Shown: positions 18,817-28,765, counted from the first letter of the stretch. The stretch: 64,000 nucleotides of DNA from Acanthosepion esculentum (GCA_964036315.1 OZ038507.1:62414388-62478387), one strand, 5' to 3'. The notes: a model not told the origin generated them from the letters alone. Numbers and translations are program-made.

Positions 18817-19425
18817 TCTTATAACTTGTTTTAATGTATTTTCCTTTAATTTCAATTTTGGGCACGTGTAATTTCTTTTGTTAATAACATGTATGAACTG
18901 TCGTTAATTTTAAAAAGTTCATGTTTTGTGGGGGGGGGTTCTCATTTTCAACTGGATTCACACGAGTCCGCCAAATGTTGTTTGCGGGACAAATGTTTTA
19001 GGAGACGTAAATATTTACTGAAAAACGTTCACACCTCACAACAAAAGAGGCGACTCCTGTAACAGAGACAAGAGGGGACAAAAATAAAAGAAGAAATAAC
19101 AGAGCCAAGAAGCTCAAAGATAAGTTTGTTTGTCGAGCAAATCTGAAGACGAGCGAAGCTGTCGCAAATACTTTTTGGATTTATATCGGCTGAAGAAGCT
19201 AAAAGAAAATTCATGTTTTGATTCCTCTCGTCGACACACCAACCTGAAAGAAAAACGGTTTCTTTTACAGCAATATCATGCTTTGCTTATGACAGCCAAT
19301 ATCGGATAAACTGCTTTTTACATGTTTTTTTTTCCTTTTGTTTTTAGCGGTTTTATTGCCTTTTTAAGAATGTCTTTTAGCGGAAAATGCAGACAAAACA
19401 TCTTACTCTGATCAGGCATTATTAT
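18816..19425. other. No recognised feature
   Basis: Unassigned AT-rich sequence with a G run near 18932. A 61-codon minus-strand frame at 19.03-19.21 kb has no recognisable motif and lacks support. Confidence 0.4.
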
Positions 19426-19710
19426 TATTATTATCATTATTTAGGGAGTGAAAGAGCTGCACTTCAACAAAGTTACACTGGGGTATAAATATACAGAACC
19501 AAATATACGACACCCAGTTTGATAAATGTATATCAGGGACATGCATCACAGCCATGGTATTATTATTGAATAAGATAACAGTATATCACCAAAATAAGAA
19601 CTGGGTTGCAAATATACAAAACCAATATAATTATCATGGCAGGCAGTTGGTAAGGGTATATCAGGCACATGCACCACAGCCAAATAATTTCAGAAATAAC
19701 ATAGAAATAA
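19426..19710 (+). repeat. Dispersed repeat with internal ~130-bp duplication
   Basis: Starts after an ATT run. The block 'GGGTATAAATATACAGAACC' ... 'TATATCAGGGACATGCATCA' CAGCCA (about 19480-19556) recurs in a diverged form at about 19608-19684 as GGGTTGCAAATATACAAAACC ... 'TATATCAGGCACATGCACCA' CAGCCA. There is no coding capacity. It is probably a dispersed element with duplicated sub-repeats; class unknown. The flank to 20.33 kb (19711-20335) is unassigned. Confidence 0.55.
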
Positions 19711-20335
19711 CTTCAGGTCGAGTAACTTAGTCAATTCAGACAGTCTCCAGTTATAGGCGTTACCCATTATCTAGATGTGACTTCTAAGTCGCCTTGGCTG
19801 ACTCATCCTTTAAATTTAAAAGCAACCATCTCGACATCTGCCACATAATACTCCGCCACTACTCCCGCTCATGAACAGAGATTTACAGCGCGTCAGACTC
19901 TAGGGGAGATGCCCAACGGGTTAAGGTCTGGCAATTTTTTGGTACTGAGCGGGTTATTTACTGTAAACAATTTCTTTTCAAACTATCTGATGTCGCGTAC
20001 CGGCAGTTATCTTTTTTCAATATGCGAGGGAGCGGCAAGCAATGTTTTCCCATCCAGCTAAGGTTTTCGGTGTCGGGTTAGCGCTGTTGCCCTCGCCAAT
20101 CCATTTTGAGGTATACCGCTAGATTATGATTCTTGGCTATTCTTTTTTTTTACATTCAGGCGAATTTTTTAAAAGGTATACTTAGAAATATATGTCCATG
20201 AAAATGGCTCTTTGGCATTCCTCGGTGTGGTTCCGCACAGACACACGGCACCATGATTGTTTTGCCATACGTATTTTAATTCACTGTTTTGCTGTTCATT
20301 ATATCGCATTCGTTAACAATGAATTTTAACATGAG

Positions 20336-21530
20336 TGAGTAATTAATTCCCCGAAATGAAAATTACAAGTCGGGGATACTAAAATCGAGCAGATACAGAA
20401 ATTTGAATATCTAGGAAGTGTTCTAACAGAGGACCGGAAGTCTGACACTGAGATCCGAAGACGTATTGGGATGGACCATGATGTATTTCAAAAACTAAGC
20501 AGAGTATTAAGAGACAGAAAATTTTCGTGGGAAACAAAGAAAAGAGTACTGCTCTTCCTGTATGGCAGCAAATGCAGGTCAATCTCCTCAAAGATGAAGA
20601 AGCAACAGAAATGTGGTTCTACAGAAGGATGCTGAGAATACCATGGACCGAATATGCGAGGGAAGACGAAGTTTTAGAGAAAATGGAAACAAAAAAGACA
20701 CTTATACTTAACATCAGGAAGAGAGAATACCATGGATGGAACATGAAGAAGAGACTTGAAGCAACAGAAATGTGGTTCTACAGAAGGATGCTGAGAATAA
20801 CATGGACCGAACATGTGAGCAACGACGAAATTTTAGAGAAAATGGAAACAAAAATGACACTTATAGTTAACACCGGGAAGTGAGAATACCATGGATGGAA
20901 CATGAAGAAGAGATTTGAAGTAACAGAAATGTGGTTCTACAGAAGCATGCTGAGAATACCATGGACCGAACAGGCGAGGGACGACGAAGTTTTAGAGAAA
21001 ATGGAAACAAAAAAGACACTTATACTTAACATCGGGAAGAGAGAATACCATTTATGGAATATGAAGAAGAGACTTGAAGCAACAGAAATGTGGTTCTACA
21101 GAAGCATGCTGAGAATACCATGGACCGAACATGTGAGCAACGACGAAGTTTTAGAGAAAATGGAAACAAAAAGGACACTTATACTTAACATCAGGAAAAG
21201 AGAATAACATGGATCGAACATGAAGAAGAGACTTGAAGCAACAGAGATATTGTTCTACAGAAGGATACTGAGGATACCACAGTCCGAACATGTGAGCAAC
21301 GACGAAGTTTTGGAGAGAGTGGAAACAAAAAGGAAACTTATACGCAACACCAGCATGAGGCAGTTGATATTTCTGAGCCACGTAATGAGAACGGAGGGCT
21401 TGGAAAATCTGATGCGCACAGGACAAGGAGGAAAACGGTCAGAGGAAAGCAGCGCGTAACATACTTGACGGGCGTGAGAAAGTGTATGACAGAACAGGGT
21501 CTGGGAGAAATAATAAAAAGACAAAACTTA
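20336..21530 (+). mobile_element. LINE-A C-terminal relic with tandemly amplified 159-bp module
   Basis: The plus strand starts with thumb-region sequence ('TKIEQIQKFEYLGSVLTEDR', 'DTEIRRRIGMDHDVFQKLSR', 'VLRDRKFSWETKKRV'). Then the module 'MKKRLEATEMWFYRRMLRI' ... 'LEKMETK' ... 'LILNIRKRE' occurs five times. Copies start at 20594, 20743, 20902, 21061 and 21220; the last three spacings are exactly 159 bp (53 codons), while the first copy lacks 10 bp. After the last module the normal C-terminus resumes ('RQLIFLSHVMRTEGLENLMR'). Copy 2 has a stop at its end. A normal LINE-A protein has one such module. Confidence 0.9.
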
Positions 21531-21534
21531 TTGA

Positions 21535-22345
21535 GATGAGGCACCCTTGTCTTACAACACTTTCCATTTTTGTATACCTACTAAACCCATTTTCTATTCA
21601 GTATAAGTTCCTGATTGTTCTAATATCCTTCCCAAATGCATGGTTACTAAGCAGTTCCAATACATCTTTGTAAGGTACTCGAACGCCTTTGCATAATCTA
21701 TAAAACACAGGTACACGTCCTTCTGCTTTTGCACCTTTTGATCTAATTCTAAGCATAAATATCGCCTTCTTCGTTCGAGCTATTTTAACGAACCCGCACT
21801 GTTTTTATCCTATTTTCGGTCTGATTGTGCTTCGTACTCTATTCATCAGAATTCGGATGATAAGTTTTATCTTATGGCTCATTAGGCAGATTGTCCGATG
21901 AGATTCACATTCTTTGCACTCGGCTTCTCAGGCAGTGTTATGAAAATAGATCTACTTAGGTCCTCCGACATATCACCACTGTTGTTGATTTCATTTATTA
22001 TTTCTGTAATCTTGTCTATGTCGAAATCGTCTACTGCTGCCAGCATCTCTATTACAATTCCGTCTGGTCCTGCCGCTTTGTATCTGTTCAATTTGAAAGT
22101 ACAGATTGCACTTCAGATTTTTAATATTTCCGGCCATTCGACATTTCTGTGTACTGCCGGTTGTTCTGTTTCGTCGTTGAAAAGTTCGCCGATGTATTCG
22201 CCCAATCTCCGAAGCATTTTTTTTCTTTCTCTAATATCAATGTCCCCACCCCCTTGTATGTTATATCCTCTTGTTGATGAGCAAGTCTTTTGTCCTGTTA
22301 GTTCCCTAATTTTTTTTATGTATAAATGCTTTATCTGTTATATAC
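21535..22345 (-). mobile_element. LINE-A reverse transcriptase N-terminal half relic
   Basis: On the minus strand, from 22340 downward, the frame gives 'QLNEYIGELFNDETEQPAVH', 'NRYKAAGPDGIVIEMLAAVD', 'DKITEIINEINNSGDMSEDL', 'SRSIFITLPEKP', then 'FGFVKIARTKKAIFMLRI', 'VYLCFIDYAKAFEYLTKM' (the F-I-D-Y-x-K-A-F motif with the first catalytic aspartate) and 'GKDIRTIRNLYTE'. It complements the C-terminal relic at 20.34-21.53 kb but lies in the opposite orientation, so the two pieces are not one element. Several frame breaks are present. Confidence 0.85.
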
Positions 22346-22407
22346 CTTTTTTTTTCTATTTCTGCACATTAAATTCATAAAGGCTACGTACCAAAGAGAA
22401 AAATAAT

Positions 22408-22432
22408 AATAAGAATAATAATAATAATAATA

Positions 22433-22480
<48 letters not shown>

Positions 22481-22482
22481 TC
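22408..22482. repeat. (AAT)n/(ATT)n microsatellite, tail of a LINE-D copy
   Basis: AAT triplets switch to ATT triplets near 22435. The run sits immediately beyond the 3' side of the minus-strand LINE-D copy at 22.49-23.19 kb. Similar ATT runs end the other LINE-D copies (23193 and 24053), so the triplet tract is most simply the element's 3' tail. Confidence 0.85.
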
Positions 22483-23192
22483 ATTTCTGATGTGTACTCA
22501 TTTCTTTCCTAGTCCCGTCTAGAGGCCTAACGCCAGAAATGCCATCATGTTAATTTCCACTGAGACTTAAAAAAAAAGAAAAAAAAAGAAAGAAAAAAGA
22601 AAGAAAAAAGAAACACATATTTTACATAGATAAAGCCCCTACGTAAGGTGTGGGCTGTACTTGTCAGAACAATTTTTTTGCGTTTCTTTAAGGAATGGGC
22701 TACCAGGAATCCCTTCAATGAGTCTTCTGGAATCTTTTCCAATCAATCCGAGGGCTCCAACTACAACAGGTATTGTTGATGTTCTCATGTGCCACATTTT
22801 TGAGATTTCGATTTCAAGTTCCTTGTATTTTGATAGCTTTTTGAAGATCTTCAAATATACATTGCAGTCTGCAGGGACTGCCATATCAATGAGGAGGCAT
22901 TTTCTTTTGTTTGCGGTCTCTAATAACAATGTTTGGGCAGTTAGGTTTAATTGTTCTGTCTGTGTGTATTGTGTAGTCCCATAAAATTGTAACAGGTCCT
23001 ATCTCCGTAACCGGGTCTGGATGGTGTTCATATCACTTTCTTTCAGTTTCCTTCCCGTAGAAGTTACAGATTTTCCAGTGTATATATTGGCCAACTCTGT
23101 CATGTCGGGTTTTATATTCAGTGGGTGCCAATACCGTGCAACCTGGTACCAGATGATCGATGGTTTCTGGGTAATTATCACAGAACCTGCAT
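22483..23192 (-). mobile_element. LINE-D (R2-like C-terminus) relic, copy 1
   Basis: Minus strand: a zinc-knuckle-like 'CRFCDNYPETIDHLVPGC' (C-x2-C-x9-H-x4-C) near 23140-23190, 'APTEYKTRHDRVGQYIHWKI' (R-H-D motif), 'TILWDYTIHTDRTIKPN' and a degraded P-D-I-V block (here P-N-I-V). Then come 'MAVPADCNVYLKIFKKLSKY', 'KELEIEISKMWHM' and 'TIPVVVGALGLIGKDSRR'. CCHC plus R-H-D plus P-D-x-V is the layout of the restriction-like endonuclease region of R2-type LINEs; here the aspartate of P-D is lost. The 3' untranslated region and AT-rich tail follow at 22.49-22.62 kb. Confidence 0.78.
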
Positions 23193-24062
23193 TTATTATT
23201 ATTATTTTTGTTTTATTTCCTTTGATATCTGGCGTTTACACATTTCTTTCCGGGTCCCGCCCAGGGACCTAAGGTTAGAAATGGCATCATGACACTTTCC
23301 ACTGCAAAAAATTAAAAAAATTAAAAAAAAAAAAAAATTACATAGATAAAGCCCTTCGTAAAGTGTGGGGTGTACTTGTCAGAACAATCTTTTGTATCTC
23401 TTTGAGGCATGGACTTCCAGGGATCCCTTCAATCAGCCTACTGGAATCTTTTCCAACCAGTCCAAGGGCTCCCACTACAACAGGAATTGTTGATGTTCCC
23501 ATATGCCACATTTTTGAGATTTCTATTTCATGTCCTTGTATTTTGACAGCTTTTCGAATATCTTCAAAGATACATTGCAGTCTGCAGGGACTGCCATATC
23601 AATAAGGTGGCACTTATTTTGTTTGTGGTCTTTAATAACAATGTCTGGGCGGTTTGCTTTGATTGTTCTGTCAGTATGTATTGTGTAGTCCCACAGAATT
23701 GTAACAGGTCCTATCTCTGTAACCGGGTCTGGGTGGTGTTTGTACCAGTTTCTTTAAGTTTCCTTCCCGTAGGAGTTGCAAATTTTCCAGTGCAGATATT
23801 GGCCCACTCTGTCATGCCGGGTTTTATATTCAGTGGGTGCCAATATCGTGCAACCTGATACAAGATGATCAATGGTTTCTGGAGTCTGAAATCTGCATTT
23901 TGGGCTCACAGAATCTGCATTTTGGGCTAACACAGTATTTTAGTATATGTGCTTGATAATTACTAGTTAACAAGCATTGGTCCTGTGTAGCAATGATAAA
24001 ACCTTCAGTTTCGGCTTTCAACCCTGCACTACGTAGCCACTGATGGTTGCGTTATTATTATT
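23193..24062 (-). mobile_element. LINE-D relic, copy 2, directly abutting copy 1
   Basis: A second minus-strand copy in the same orientation: 'HQWLRSAGLKAETEGFIIAT', 'QDQCLLTSNYQAHILKYC' and 'PKCRFCEP' near 23900-24050, then diverged versions of the R-H-D, 'TIPVVVGALGLVGKDSSRLI' and 'EGIPGSP' blocks at 23.39-23.6 kb. It reaches further upstream than copy 1. Its ATT-rich tail (23193-23210) meets the truncated 5' end of copy 1 exactly, so one copy seems to have inserted at, or broken, the other. Another ATT run at 24053-24070 adjoins its upstream end. Confidence 0.78.
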
Positions 24063-24070
24063 ATTATTAT

Positions 24071-25695
24071 TTGGTTTTACTACAAGTGATGATGAGATTT
24101 CTTTTTCCAATCGGGAGTGTCACACTTTCTGCTAGAAATTAAAATTGGCTTTCTCAGTTTCTTTATTTCTTTCTCAATCTATTTATTTCCTACCTTCTCA
24201 GAAACGATCATACAACCATCAGTTTTATTTTTTAAAAATTCGTCGCTAGTATTTACCATAAACTCTCATAAGTAGTATTTAAAGAACCACAAACATTTTA
24301 CTAGCATAATTATTTTATTAACTTTTCACAGATGTTATTTATCTTAAACACTTATATTATCTGTGTTGGGTTCAGAACGTTATTAGGACTTTAAAACGCA
24401 CATTTTAAAAGTATATATAAACATATTCAAATATATTAAACGGACGGTAAGAGAGAGAAAGGATAAAGAAAAAATACTAATTCACCGTAAAGTAGTGGAT
24501 CTCCGTGAATCAATCTCTAAAATTGAAGATACAACGCATCAGGACATATATCAATAGTTTTGCTTAATGAGACATGTAAAAAGGATTGCTGATATGAAAA
24601 GAACACATCAATTTATTGTCGGAATCAAAGGAATAATTTTGCATAAATTTAGGAAAAACGAATGAATCCTTTATTCAAAGAAATGAATAGAAGCCAAGTA
24701 TTAGTTGGCCAATCATTTGGTCAACTCGTGCTACACTGAGACGACCATAGATAAAATAGATCTTAATTGGACATTTTATGCGTGGGTCTTTGGTAAACCG
24801 GACAAGTGGAGTCATACCAAACCAACAGATATAGATGTCACCAGAAAGATCATTGTCCATTAACAGTTTCAGTAATTTTTAATAAAATTCTAGCTCAATA
24901 ATCTTTGGTTTTGTCATGCGTTACATCTGGTATAAGCTTTTTGAACATGAAATCAAGTATGTTGTTCACTTCCAAGCAAGTTGGGGTCCAAATTAACCAA
25001 ATTAACTGCCAAATATTTTTAATGCGCATTTTTGTCCCAGACAGGTGTCTTAGGAGTTTATTTATTCCTTATGTTTAATTTCAGTCGTTACCATTCTCGT
25101 TTTTATAGAAACTAGAACATCAAATATATATATGTATAAAACATCAAAATTTAATATTGATTAGAAATAATAAAAAAAATACTTTTCAAAATAGTCATTA
25201 TTTTTCTACTCGTGAAATGTAAAATTAAGACAGAAAGTGTCTTCTTACGGCTAATAATAAAAACTTTAATGGCTAAGTGTTGTAAAATATACCTCTGCAA
25301 ATGCAATGTATATAAGCAATTCAATGTAAATACAACGAATAACATGTAGTGAGTTTAATTTTAACAGATCCCCAAATGGTGCTCATGGCAGGTAATGGGT
25401 TAAACAAATTCACGCCTTCGGCACATTCTTCTACTCTGATTTTTTTTTCACACCCAAACCAACTCTTGTAAAGCCAAACAGGTTTTGGCGAAACTAGAAG
25501 CTTCTCCGCCTGAAGCTGCACGTTGGTGGTGAATTTAGTCATCAGCACCATCATCATAAAGGAAGCGATCAGCAAAGAAGAAATCAAATTCTTGGATACA
25601 AGATAAAACCGACGACGATTACTTGACGTTGACTGTCACAAACAGAATTTTCTTGAGATGGGTTCAGTCATTTTTGGAGACATCTATTTGATGAT
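24071..25695. other. AT-rich, largely unassigned interval
   Basis: No recognised transposon or gene. The sequence is AT-rich with short open frames only. The single item of note is the minus-strand open frame at 25321-25587, listed separately. Confidence 0.45.
25321..25587 (-). CDS. Open frame with hydrophobic N-terminus, unknown
   Basis: The minus strand is open for 88 codons; the first in-frame ATGs form an M-M-M-V-L-M cluster about 11 codons in. The hydrophobic start (SSLLIASFMMMVLM) could be a signal sequence, and the body has a cysteine pair in 'WFGCEKKIRVEECAEG'. The frame stays open upstream to a possible splice acceptor (pyrimidine-rich, ending GACAG) near 25636. I recognise no family. 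The 3' part (ACCCATTACCTGCCATG) may belong to a dispersed repeat. Treat as a weak candidate exon. Confidence 0.18.
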   Translation of the reverse strand: MISSLLIASFMMMVLMTKFTTNVQLQAEKLLVSPKPVWLYKSWFGCEKKIRVEECAEGVNLFNPLPAMSTIWGSVKIKLTTCYSLYLH

Positions 25696-25699
25696 TACA

Positions 25700-26860
25700 T
25701 CTGGTTTGGTTTGATTTCTTTGTTTTACGACACATCAACACCTTATGGGTCATTGAATTCCAGAATATTATTTTCTTGTGAGTATTAGTAATTTTTATTT
25801 CCAATAACGTATTGCAGGTATTTTTATTCTTTTACTATGAAAAATTATTGATGGTATTTTTTATTCTTTTGCTAAGAGAAAATATTGATGGTATTTTTCT
25901 TTTGCTAATAAAAGTTATTGAAGGTATTTTCTATTATTTTGCTAAGAAAAAAGTATTGATGGTATTTTTATTCTTTTACTATGAAAAGTATTGATGGTAT
26001 TTTTTACTCTTTTACTATAAAAAATATTGTTGATACTTTTTATACTTTTACTATGAAAAAGTATTGATGTTAATTTTTATTCTTTTACTATGAAAAAGTA
26101 TTTGTCTATATTTCTGAGATGAAGTATTATCCACATTATTTACATCATTCGGAATATTGTCCTCATCTTTTTTGCCATATTTATCACAACTTTTCGGTCG
26201 TTGTACGCTCCGCTCCGGCCTTCTTCAAGTGGCTGGAATGTTGAACTGAACCCTTTATTTCGCTCACTGGGGTAGGACACATGGCACAGTGTATAAAGGT
26301 GTTAGTTAGATCCAGTGATAGGACACAAAGTGTGTGAGTTCAATACCTGGTTAAGGCAATGGAGAACTTGGAGAGGGGAATTAACAGGAGATAACTGATA
26401 ACTGACATCCATTAGACATGGCACGTGGAACTAGAACAGTCTACGCCAGCAAGCGAAATAAAAGGCCCAGTTCGACATTTCAACCATCTGAAGAAGGCCG
26501 GAGCGTACAACGGCTGAAGTGTTGTGATAAATTTGGCAACAAAGATTAAAACAATAGTACGAATAATGTAAATAATGAAAAAGTATTGATGGTATTTTTT
26601 TAATCTTTTACTATAAAAGTGTATTGCTGGTAATGTTTTCTAATGTATTTTTATATTTTCATGTTTTGATCTCAGTTTGAGGGTCCGCCTAGCCCATATC
26701 TAGGACCCTAACAGGTGCTATCATCCTGGGTCAAGGTGGACCTGATAACAACAGCAATTAAGAGGTGGTACTACGCTCCTCGAATCCTGCCGATCAGATG
26801 CCTTGCTGTCGGATGCAGTTTATCGTCATGCCCAGGACAAATTGCATCTGTTCTGAGTAT
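25700..26860 (+). mobile_element. Array-bearing repeat element, copy 2, split by a fold-back element
   Basis: Left arm with CCTTATGGGTCATTGAATTC and TATTTTCTTG; array of ~36-bp units (GTATTGATGGTATTTTTATT plus CTTTTACTATGAAAAA) at 25.81-26.11 and again at 26.575-26.64 kb; right arm from 26690 with 'CTAACAGGTGCTATCATCC', 'AACAGCAATTAAGAGGTGG' and 'CCTTGCTGTCGGATGCAGTT'. It has the same architecture as 4.75-6.42 kb, but with a shorter and differently sequenced array. A fold-back element lies within the array. Confidence 0.65.
26133..26573. mobile_element. Fold-back element with tRNA-like interior, nested in minisatellite
   Basis: Arms of about 130 bp (26133-26266 and 26445-26573) are reverse complements. 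Outward to inward they hold ATTATTTACATCATTCGGA, GTCCTCATCTTT, 'TCGGTCGTTGTACGCTCC', GGCCTTCTTCA, 'TGTTGAACTGAACCC' and TTTATTTCGCT. The ~180-bp interior has a pol III-like stretch (GGCACAGTGTATAAAGG; GTGTGAGTTCAATACCTG). The 36-bp array resumes directly after the right arm (AATGAAAAAGTATTGATGG), which shows insertion into an existing array. Confidence 0.8.
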
Positions 26861-26961
26861 ATTTGAATACTTGTAAAATCTGCTTCAGTCTAGAGTGTGA
26901 AATGTTCTCTATAATTTTGCGCCACGAAATTTCCTCGCACCGCATTTTTTTTTCTATTCAA

Positions 26962-27345
26962 GGGCTTGTCAGGTTTGGTTTCCAGGCTGTGGTAGCAACA
27001 TTTTACGAGCAGTACAAAACAAGTAACGTCAATAAGACAGTGTTTCTCTCCGAAGAACTGATCATTAATTTAGAACAACGCTTGCTTGGGAGTCCAAGTA
27101 TTGATTAAGGAAAGCGGTCAGCAGAACTTGAGACAGATGCTGACGTGGAAAAAAAAGTCTAAAGAAGAAGAAGAAAGAAATGAAGCAAAAGCCAATAAGC
27201 GTTTTCTAAAGGAGAAAAATGGTTTTCTTACAGCTGAAATACGATAGGATTTTACATGAATAAACACTGATTTGTCGAGTGAAATTTCAGTTCAATTTCA
27301 GGAGAAAGAAACCAATTTAGAATAGGACGGATTAAAGAGGAAAGA
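26962..27345 (+). pseudogene. Exon-like, frameshifted coding remnant (unknown protein)
   Basis: A strong splice-acceptor-like sequence, TTTTTTTTTCTATTCAAG, ends at 26961 and opens a 48-codon frame starting GLVRFGFQAVVATFYEQY and stopping at 27108. Beyond it, other frames give charged helical sequence: 'AELETDADVEKKV', then after a one-base shift 'EEEERNEAKANKRFLKEKNG', and later 'LSSEISVQFQEKETNLE'. The E/K/R-rich heptad-like character suggests a decayed coiled-coil coding region. It may be an old exon, a processed pseudogene or transposon ORF1-like sequence; I do not recognise the family. Confidence 0.3.
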
Positions 27346-27455
27346 ACGACTAAATTATTTAAAGTTTTCAAAATGGTAAACTTACAGTTGGAAGTCATAA
27401 TTTGGAAGCATCGTCAATTATTAAAAATACAGACAAAAGTATTGCATGTGTGCGA

Positions 27456-27790
27456 AAAATAATAAACGCCAAGAATGAATATAGGAAAATAAATGTATTA
27501 ACGTAATAATACAAACTGGTAATACAGGTTAGTAGTTCCAGGAATGCGGGTTAGTAGAAATATATATATATATAATCTTTGGTATCGACGTATCGCTGTA
27601 TGACTTCTTACTGAGTCTACGTGTTCGCTCTCTGTGACTCTTGTTCGCTACGTTCGTACGCTCTCGTTCGTCGTTCGGAGCTTGCTCGTTCGGAGCTTGC
27701 TCGTTCGATAGCTCGCCTGGGTATTCACTAGCAGTAGTATACGTATACCTTGGGTGAGTCCATTTGTGAAAAAATAGGAGGACCTCTCAA
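27456..27790 (+). mobile_element. LTR copy B (degenerate ends)
   Basis: Collinear with copy C: 'AACGCCAAGAATGAATATAG', 'TAACGTAATAATACAAACTG', 'GTTAGTAGTTCCAGGAATGC', 'TTGGTATCGACGTATCGCTG' and 'GTATTCACTAGCAGTAGTAT'. The first ~30 bp of the LTR (TGTTGTGGATTC...) are missing or replaced, and the end is CCTCTCAA instead of CCTCAACA. It is followed by a (GAAA)n tract into which copy C inserted. Confidence 0.75.
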
Positions 27791-27944
27791 AAGAAAGAAA
27801 GAAACAAACAAAACAATAAAAAATAGAAGAAAGAAAGAAATAAAAAAGAAAGAAAGAAAGAAAAAAGAAAGAAAGAAAAAAAGAAAGAAAGAAAGAAACA
27901 AAAAGAAAGAAAGAAAGAAAGAAAAAAGAAAGAAAGAAAGAAAA
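27786..27944. repeat. (GAAA)n tract
   Basis: Imperfect GAAA tetranucleotide run between LTR copies B and C. A GAAAA word at 27940-27944 is repeated at 28301-28305 as the target-site duplication of copy C. Confidence 0.95.
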
Positions 27945-28300
27945 TGTTGTGGATTCTAGGATGAAATCCGATACCAATAATAACAAACGCCAAGAATGAA
28001 TATAGGAAAATAAATGTATTAACGTAATAATACAAACTGGTAATGCAGGTTAGTAGTTCCAGGAATGCGGGTTAGTAGAAAAATATATATATAGTCTTTG
28101 GTATCGACGTATCGCTGTATGACTTCTTACTGAGTCTACGTGGTCGCTCACTGTGACTCTTGCCCGCTACGTTCGAAAGCTCTCGTTCGTTCTCGTTCGT
28201 TCGCTCGTCAGCTCGCTCCGTTAGCTTGGGTATTCACTAGCAGTAGTATACGTATACTCTGGGTGAGTGCATTTGTGAAAAAAGGGTAGGTCCCTCAACA
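27945..28300 (+). mobile_element. Solo LTR, copy C with perfect 5-bp target-site duplication
   Basis: This 356-bp segment starts TGTTGTGGATTCTAGG and ends GGTCCCTCAACA. GAAAA flanks it on both sides, a perfect 5-bp duplication, as made by Gypsy- and Copia-type integrases. Its centre has diverged from copy B in a CTCGTTCGTT-rich stretch. No internal region is present, so it is a solo LTR. Confidence 0.85.
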
Positions 28301-28489
28301 GAAAATAATGTTGGAAGCGTTTGCCCAGGCCGACTATAATTACGGACAACCAATGAACAGCATCCATTCAATACTGTCTAGGCGAATATCCTCAATTTTG
28401 TTGTTTTTATCGCAGCAACTTATCATAATTCTGCGTGTCCCACCTTTCCTAAATTAGAACGTACTTTACGTCCTGCCAATGACTCATAT

Positions 28490-28762
28490 ATAATCGACTA
28501 TTCTGTTTGGATCACGAGGGGAGCCAGAAAAGACATATCAGAGACGCTACTTGGTTACGGTGAGAAAAGGTAAAAAAGATAGATAGATACGTTTAATGCC
28601 TCCTGTTATACCTCATGAATAATGGACTATTCCATTTTGATTGAGTGTAAAGATAGAAAAGATATATGAGAAAAGCTACTTGATTTCTGTGAGAAAATAA
28701 AAATAAGAAAGAACGATAGAAGTGTTTAGCGTCTTCTACCAATACCGAATAAATAATGGACG
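28490..28762 (+). repeat. Dispersed ~130-bp repeat, two tandem diverged copies
   Basis: Two adjacent units share 'AAAAGACATATCAGAGACGC'/'AAAAGATATATGAGAAAAGC', TACTTG.TT, a GATA- or GAAA-rich stretch, 'TTTA.CG.C.TCCT', then AATAATGGACTATTCC. The same unit occurs in reverse at 32.0-32.14 and 32.2-32.32 kb, each next to a CTTT tract. Each copy carries a simple-sequence segment in its middle, so simple repeats appear to be part of the element. Confidence 0.65.
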
Positions 28763-28765
28763 ATT

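Noticed and set aside
22661..23858. Plus-strand open frames of 80-107 codons at 22.66-23.86 kb
   Set aside because: Shadows of the minus-strand LINE-D copies; the motif-bearing strand is minus.
27456..28300. Complete small LTR retrotransposon with LTRs at 27.46-27.79 and 27.95-28.30 kb
   Set aside because: The right copy has its own perfect GAAAA target-site duplication and the space between is only a GAAA tract, so these are two independent LTR copies.
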